Part shown: piece by piece, positions 60,890 to 64,000 of the stretch
Numbering within the stretch: position 1 is the first letter of the stretch
Layout: each line of letters starts with the position of its first letter
Assembly (NCBI GenBank): GCA_036267255.1
Contig: DATAWK010000041.1
Span: 62,001-126,000 of the forward strand
DNA from: DATAWK01 sp036267255
Lineage (GTDB): Bacteria; Acidobacteriota; Terriglobia; Terriglobales; Acidobacteriaceae
Reading direction: 5' to 3'
DNA length: 64,000 bases
Translations under genes and position numbers: made by a program
The notes under the pieces: generated by a model
The model's input: only the letters and a program-made list of their open reading frames with translations
Database searches by the model: none
What the model was told of the DNA's origin: nothing

Positions 60890-60904
60890 TGTGGTACGGC
60901 CACA
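60890..60904. promoter_or_regulatory. Candidate PadR operator, site 1
   Basis: TGTGG-TACGG-CCACA, starting 11 bp upstream of the padR ATG and touching its ribosome site. Same half-sites as site 2, with centres 34 bp apart. Confidence 0.5.
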
Positions 60905-60922
60905 TCAGTATGCCACACTTCT

Positions 60923-60939
60923 CTGTGGGAACGCCACAG
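60923..60939. promoter_or_regulatory. Candidate PadR operator, site 2
   Basis: CTGTGG-GAACG-CCACAG, a perfect inverted repeat with the same core half-sites and the same 5-bp spacer as site 1. Confidence 0.5.
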
Positions 60940-61051
60940 GAAGGGCATTCTTATAACAAAACAACTTCCCTATCCCTGCTGTACGCAGGCAAGGATGGAT
61001 TGGTTCCATACAATTGGCAAAGAACCCCTGGTAACGCTGGAACAACGCGCC

Positions 61052-63688
61052 TTATTCCGCGCGCAGGGCACGCACCAGGTCGAGCCGCGAAGCGCGCCAC
61101 GCAGGCACGACGCACGCGACGCATGCAACCAGGGCCAGCGCTACCGCGACAACTGCGTAGACAGACCAGTCCAGCGGTTTGACGCCGTACAGCATCTCTC
61201 GAATCAACCGCGCTGCGATGCCGCCGCCAAGCAGTCCCAGTGCCAGTCCAACCCATGCCGGGCGCAATCCTTCTCCCAGAACCAGCCCCAGCACCTGGCT
61301 GCGCTGCGCACCCATCGCGATGCGAATGCCAATTTCGCTGGTGCGCTGCGTCACCAGATACGACAGCACACCGTAGAGTCCCACCGCAGCCAGAACCAGC
61401 GACAATCCTGCAAAGGCCAGCACCAGCGTGGCATTGAAGCTGGCATCCTGTGTGGAGCGCCCAATGAGCTGCTCCATCGTCAGCACATGATAGACCGGCA
61501 GATCAGGGTCGAGCTGCGCGATCTGTTTCTGAATGGGCAGAGCGAGGCTGGCGACATCGTGCTGCGAGCGCACCACCAGGGTCGCGGCATCCGCATTTCC
61601 GTCGTAGATGGGAAAATACATCGTCGGCTCCGGCTGCTTGGCCAGATCATATCGCGTGTCTCCCACCACGCCGACAATCGCATACTCCTCGCCCGCATCG
61701 GTGCGCCAGCGTGTGTGAATATGTCTGCCCAACGGATCTTCGCCCGGAAAATATTGCCGAACGAAAGCTTCATTCACAATGGCATCGTGGTCGTTGTCCC
61801 ATCGCTCGCCGTCGGTAAAGAATCTGCCTTTGCGCAGTGGAATCTGGATGGCTTGGAAGTAACCGGGATCGACGGCTCCCATCATGGCATAAATGTATTT
61901 GCCTTTGGGCAGCGGAGGGTGCTCCACGATATTGAAGTGTAGGTTGCCGGGAAATCCCGACCCCGGCACGGCAAGCGTCAATCCAGCAGCCTGCACTCCG
62001 GGCAACGAACGCACGCGCTGCAACAGCTGCTCATAGAAGCTCGCAACCTGCTCCGGCTTCTGATATTTGCTGTCCGACAAGACGAAGCTCATGGTCAGAA
62101 CATTGTTCGTGGTGCAACCGATATCCGTGGAACGCAATTGCAGAAAGCTTTTCAGCAACAACCCGGCGCCGATCAGCAACACTACAGTCAGCGCAACCTC
62201 TGTCGTCAACAACACTTTGCGCAGGGTCGCGCGCGATTGGCTTCCGCTGACTGACCGTGCCGTGTCCTGCAGCGCAGAGAGAATTTTCTTGTTGGCCGCC
62301 GAGAGCGCGGGAACGATGCCGGCAAATATGCCGCAGAGCAAGGTGATGCCGACGGCAAAGAGCAGTACAGGCAGATCGATATGGATGGCGTTGGCGCGCG
62401 GTAGATTTTCGCGCGTTATCTTCAACCAGTGAACTGCTCCTACAGCCAGAAACACGCCAAGAAGACCGCCCGCACCGCAGAGCAGCAGGCTCTCCGTCAA
62501 CTGCTCGCGCAGTAAGCGCCAGCGCGTGCCGCCCAGCGCGGCACGAATGGCAACTTCTTTGCGCCGCGCCGCGGTGCGCGCCACCAGCAGGTTGGCAACG
62601 TTCAGGCAGGCAATCAACAGAACGCAGCCGACCGCTGCCAGCAAAACGTAGAGTGGCGTCTTTACGTCCTGGACAAGATCGTCGATCATCGGTCGCATGT
62701 CGGCCCCGTCGGAAACGGCCTGCGTGATGAGCTGCTGGTGCAGGTGATGCTGGATCGCATTGATCTGCGCAATGGCCTGTACCGGCGTAACTCCCTGCTT
62801 CAGGCGTCCAATCACGGTAAACGTATGATCGCCGCCGTGCATCTCCATCATGTCTGCCGGAAGGACGACGCGATTGGGCACCCACAGCTGCGTGCGCTCA
62901 TCCGGATAGCGGAACCATGAGGGCAAAACGCCAATAACCGTGTAGGGTTTTTCATCCAGCAGAATGGTCTTGCCAACAATTGCCGGATCCCCGCCGAAAC
63001 GCCGCTGATACAAGGACCACGTCAACATCGTGGTAGCTGTGGCGTTCGCGCGGTCATCGCTGGGGAGAAACCAGCGTCCGTAAGCAGGCCGCACGCCCAG
63101 CATGGAAAAGAAATTCGCAGAACAGCTGCCGGCAACGATCGCCTCCGGCAATTGGCCGCTTTGGCCGGAAAGATTAAAGCCGTACGACTTGTACAAAGCC
63201 ATCTGCTCAAAGCCGTGGCTCTGCTGCTGCCAATCGTAAAAATCTCCTCCTGCAACCGAGCCTGGAATATCCGCCGACTTTCCATCCGTGTCGTGGTCAT
63301 ACAGGCTGTAGAGGCGATTGGCATCTTTAAACGGCAGCGGATTCAGAAGCACGGAGCGCACCACGGTAAACAGCGCGACGTTCGCGCCAATGCCCAGCGC
63401 CATCACCAGAACAACCACGATCAAGAAGCCTGGTGTGCGCGCCAGCGTACGGACCGCATAGCGGATGTCTCTATAAATGTCGCCCAGTAAAGGAAAGCTG
63501 TTCTGCTTCCATAGCTGCTCGCGAACGCGGCGCGTACTGCCGAGCTTGAGAGCCGCCATTCGCCGCGCTTCATCTTCCCCAAGGCCGCGTGCCAGATTCT
63601 CGTCGCGCTCGTGCGCCAGATGCGACTCCATCTCCTCGGCCAGTTCTGCATCCTCCCGCCGCCGTCGAAAGAATCTGCGAACGCTCAT
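61052..63688 (-). CDS. ADOP-type ABC permease with N-terminal prefix domain
   Basis: 878 residues, the same layout as the neighbour at 57875. The prefix (MSVRRFFRRRREDAELAEEMESHLAHERDENLARGLGEDEARRMAAL) is followed by IRYAVRTLARTPGFLIVVVLVMALGIGANVALF and two core/FtsX halves (NLLVARTAARRKEVAIRAALGGTR; YLVTQRTSEIGIRIAMGAQRSQ). It is clearly a paralogue of the 57875 gene. The ATG at 63688 overlaps the upstream padR stop by 4 bp. Transported or sensed molecule unknown. Confidence 0.87.
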   Translation of the reverse strand: MSVRRFFRRRREDAELAEEMESHLAHERDENLARGLGEDEARRMAALKLGSTRRVREQLWKQNSFPLLGDIYRDIRYAVRTLARTPGFLIVVVLVMALGIGANVALFTVVRSVLLNPLPFKDANRLYSLYDHDTDGKSADIPGSVAGGDFYDWQQQSHGFEQMALYKSYGFNLSGQSGQLPEAIVAGSCSANFFSMLGVRPAYGRWFLPSDDRANATATTMLTWSLYQRRFGGDPAIVGKTILLDEKPYTVIGVLPSWFRYPDERTQLWVPNRVVLPADMMEMHGGDHTFTVIGRLKQGVTPVQAIAQINAIQHHLHQQLITQAVSDGADMRPMIDDLVQDVKTPLYVLLAAVGCVLLIACLNVANLLVARTAARRKEVAIRAALGGTRWRLLREQLTESLLLCGAGGLLGVFLAVGAVHWLKITRENLPRANAIHIDLPVLLFAVGITLLCGIFAGIVPALSAANKKILSALQDTARSVSGSQSRATLRKVLLTTEVALTVVLLIGAGLLLKSFLQLRSTDIGCTTNNVLTMSFVLSDSKYQKPEQVASFYEQLLQRVRSLPGVQAAGLTLAVPGSGFPGNLHFNIVEHPPLPKGKYIYAMMGAVDPGYFQAIQIPLRKGRFFTDGERWDNDHDAIVNEAFVRQYFPGEDPLGRHIHTRWRTDAGEEYAIVGVVGDTRYDLAKQPEPTMYFPIYDGNADAATLVVRSQHDVASLALPIQKQIAQLDPDLPVYHVLTMEQLIGRSTQDASFNATLVLAFAGLSLVLAAVGLYGVLSYLVTQRTSEIGIRIAMGAQRSQVLGLVLGEGLRPAWVGLALGLLGGGIAARLIREMLYGVKPLDWSVYAVVAVALALVACVACVVPAWRASRLDLVRALRAE

Positions 63689-64000
63689 CTGCTTGCTCTC
63701 TTCGCATACTCGGCAGCCTCACCGAGTATGCGCCCGATGGCGCCCACGACCTGCAGCCAGCGATGGGTCTCCGCGTGCAATTGCTTTTTGCCCGCCGCCG
63801 TCAACTTGTAAAACTTGGCCTTGCGATTGTTCTCGCTGACGCCCCACTCGGAGGCCACCCAGCCGCGATCTTCCAGCCGGTGCAGCGCCGGGTACAGAGA
63901 GCCTTGCTCCACCTGCAGCACGTCTTCCGAGGTGTGCTCGATGACATGCGCAATGGTGTGACCATGCGCCGGTCCCATCACCAGCGTGCGCAGAATCAGC
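63685..64000 (-). CDS. PadR-family regulator (partial, runs off right edge)
   Basis: The frame is open to base 64000 and encodes LILRTLVMGPAHGHTIAHVIEHTSEDVLQVEQGSLYPALHRLEDRGWVASEWGVSENNRKAKFYKLTAAGKKQLHAETHRWL..., so only the first few residues are missing. An internal ATG at 63981 is within the conserved helix and is not the true start. It is coupled by ATGA to the downstream ADOP gene. Sequence is close to the PadR at 60526, as expected for duplicated modules. Confidence 0.88.
   Translation of the reverse strand, partial: LILRTLVMGPAHGHTIAHVIEHTSEDVLQVEQGSLYPALHRLEDRGWVASEWGVSENNRKAKFYKLTAAGKKQLHAETHRWLQVVGAIGRILGEAAEYAKRASR

Overview
The window looks like a chromosomal segment of an acidobacterium, most likely class Terriglobia (Acidobacteriaceae-like). 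This is inferred from gene content, not from a marker search. The main grounds are two PadR regulator plus long orphan-permease pairs of the acidobacterial ADOP type (a third ADOP stands alone), an XRE regulator and a small hypothetical of types I associate with Acidobacteria, and a GC-rich coding background. I saw no rRNA, tRNA, CRISPR array, transposase, integrase or phage gene.

Layout. 1-102 is the start of an exported protein leaving the left edge. 0.2-6.2 kb holds metabolic and regulatory genes: a secreted protein, two SDR reductases, a GNAT, a dienelactone hydrolase-like enzyme, an XRE regulator, a rhomboid protease and an ArsR regulator. 6.4-8.3 kb is an AT-richer stretch with a polytopic glycosyltransferase. 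8.3-13.9 kb carries purH, a DUF120 riboflavin-kinase-like gene, a TPR protein and dgt. 13.9-16.1 kb is an SDR/AraC cassette between two copies of the dgt 3' end. 16.2-22.4 kb carries an orphan ADOP permease, an aldo/keto reductase, an S1/P1-like nuclease and a deoxyhypusine-synthase-like gene. 22.7-27.5 kb holds a PAS/GAF pseudo-histidine kinase, a potassium channel and a single-domain response regulator. 27.6-35.3 kb is housekeeping: xseA-glmM on the plus strand, and DUF374 acyltransferase-queA-polA on the minus strand. 35.4-44.6 kb has a retropepsin-like protein, a NatAB-type ABC exporter, two NTF2-like proteins, recG with a duplicated 5' region, a MarR/methyltransferase pair around a very large palindrome, and acpS. 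44.8-50.6 kb has an orphan MlaD protein and three beta-propeller lipoproteins with matching promoters. 50.7-57.7 kb is the translation cluster rplM-rpsI-rpsB-tsf-pyrH, interrupted by an ArsR-AHSA1-VOC operon and followed by an acyltransferase 3 gene. 57.9-64.0 kb holds two tandem PadR-ADOP operons, the last running off the right edge.

The most unusual pattern is that two accessory cassettes (SDR+AraC at dgt, an NTF2-like gene at recG) are each bounded by direct repeats of about 125 and 173 bp. In each case the repeat is a copy of the end of the neighbouring housekeeping gene, and the spare copy carries a CAA-to-TAA stop. No recombinase is nearby. Other points of interest are a kinase that has lost its phospho-acceptor His and ATP-site residues, a bacterial CTP-type riboflavin kinase homologue, a 51-bp MarR operator-like palindrome, a 24-bp palindrome upstream of the ABC exporter, and an aldo/keto reductase lacking the catalytic His.
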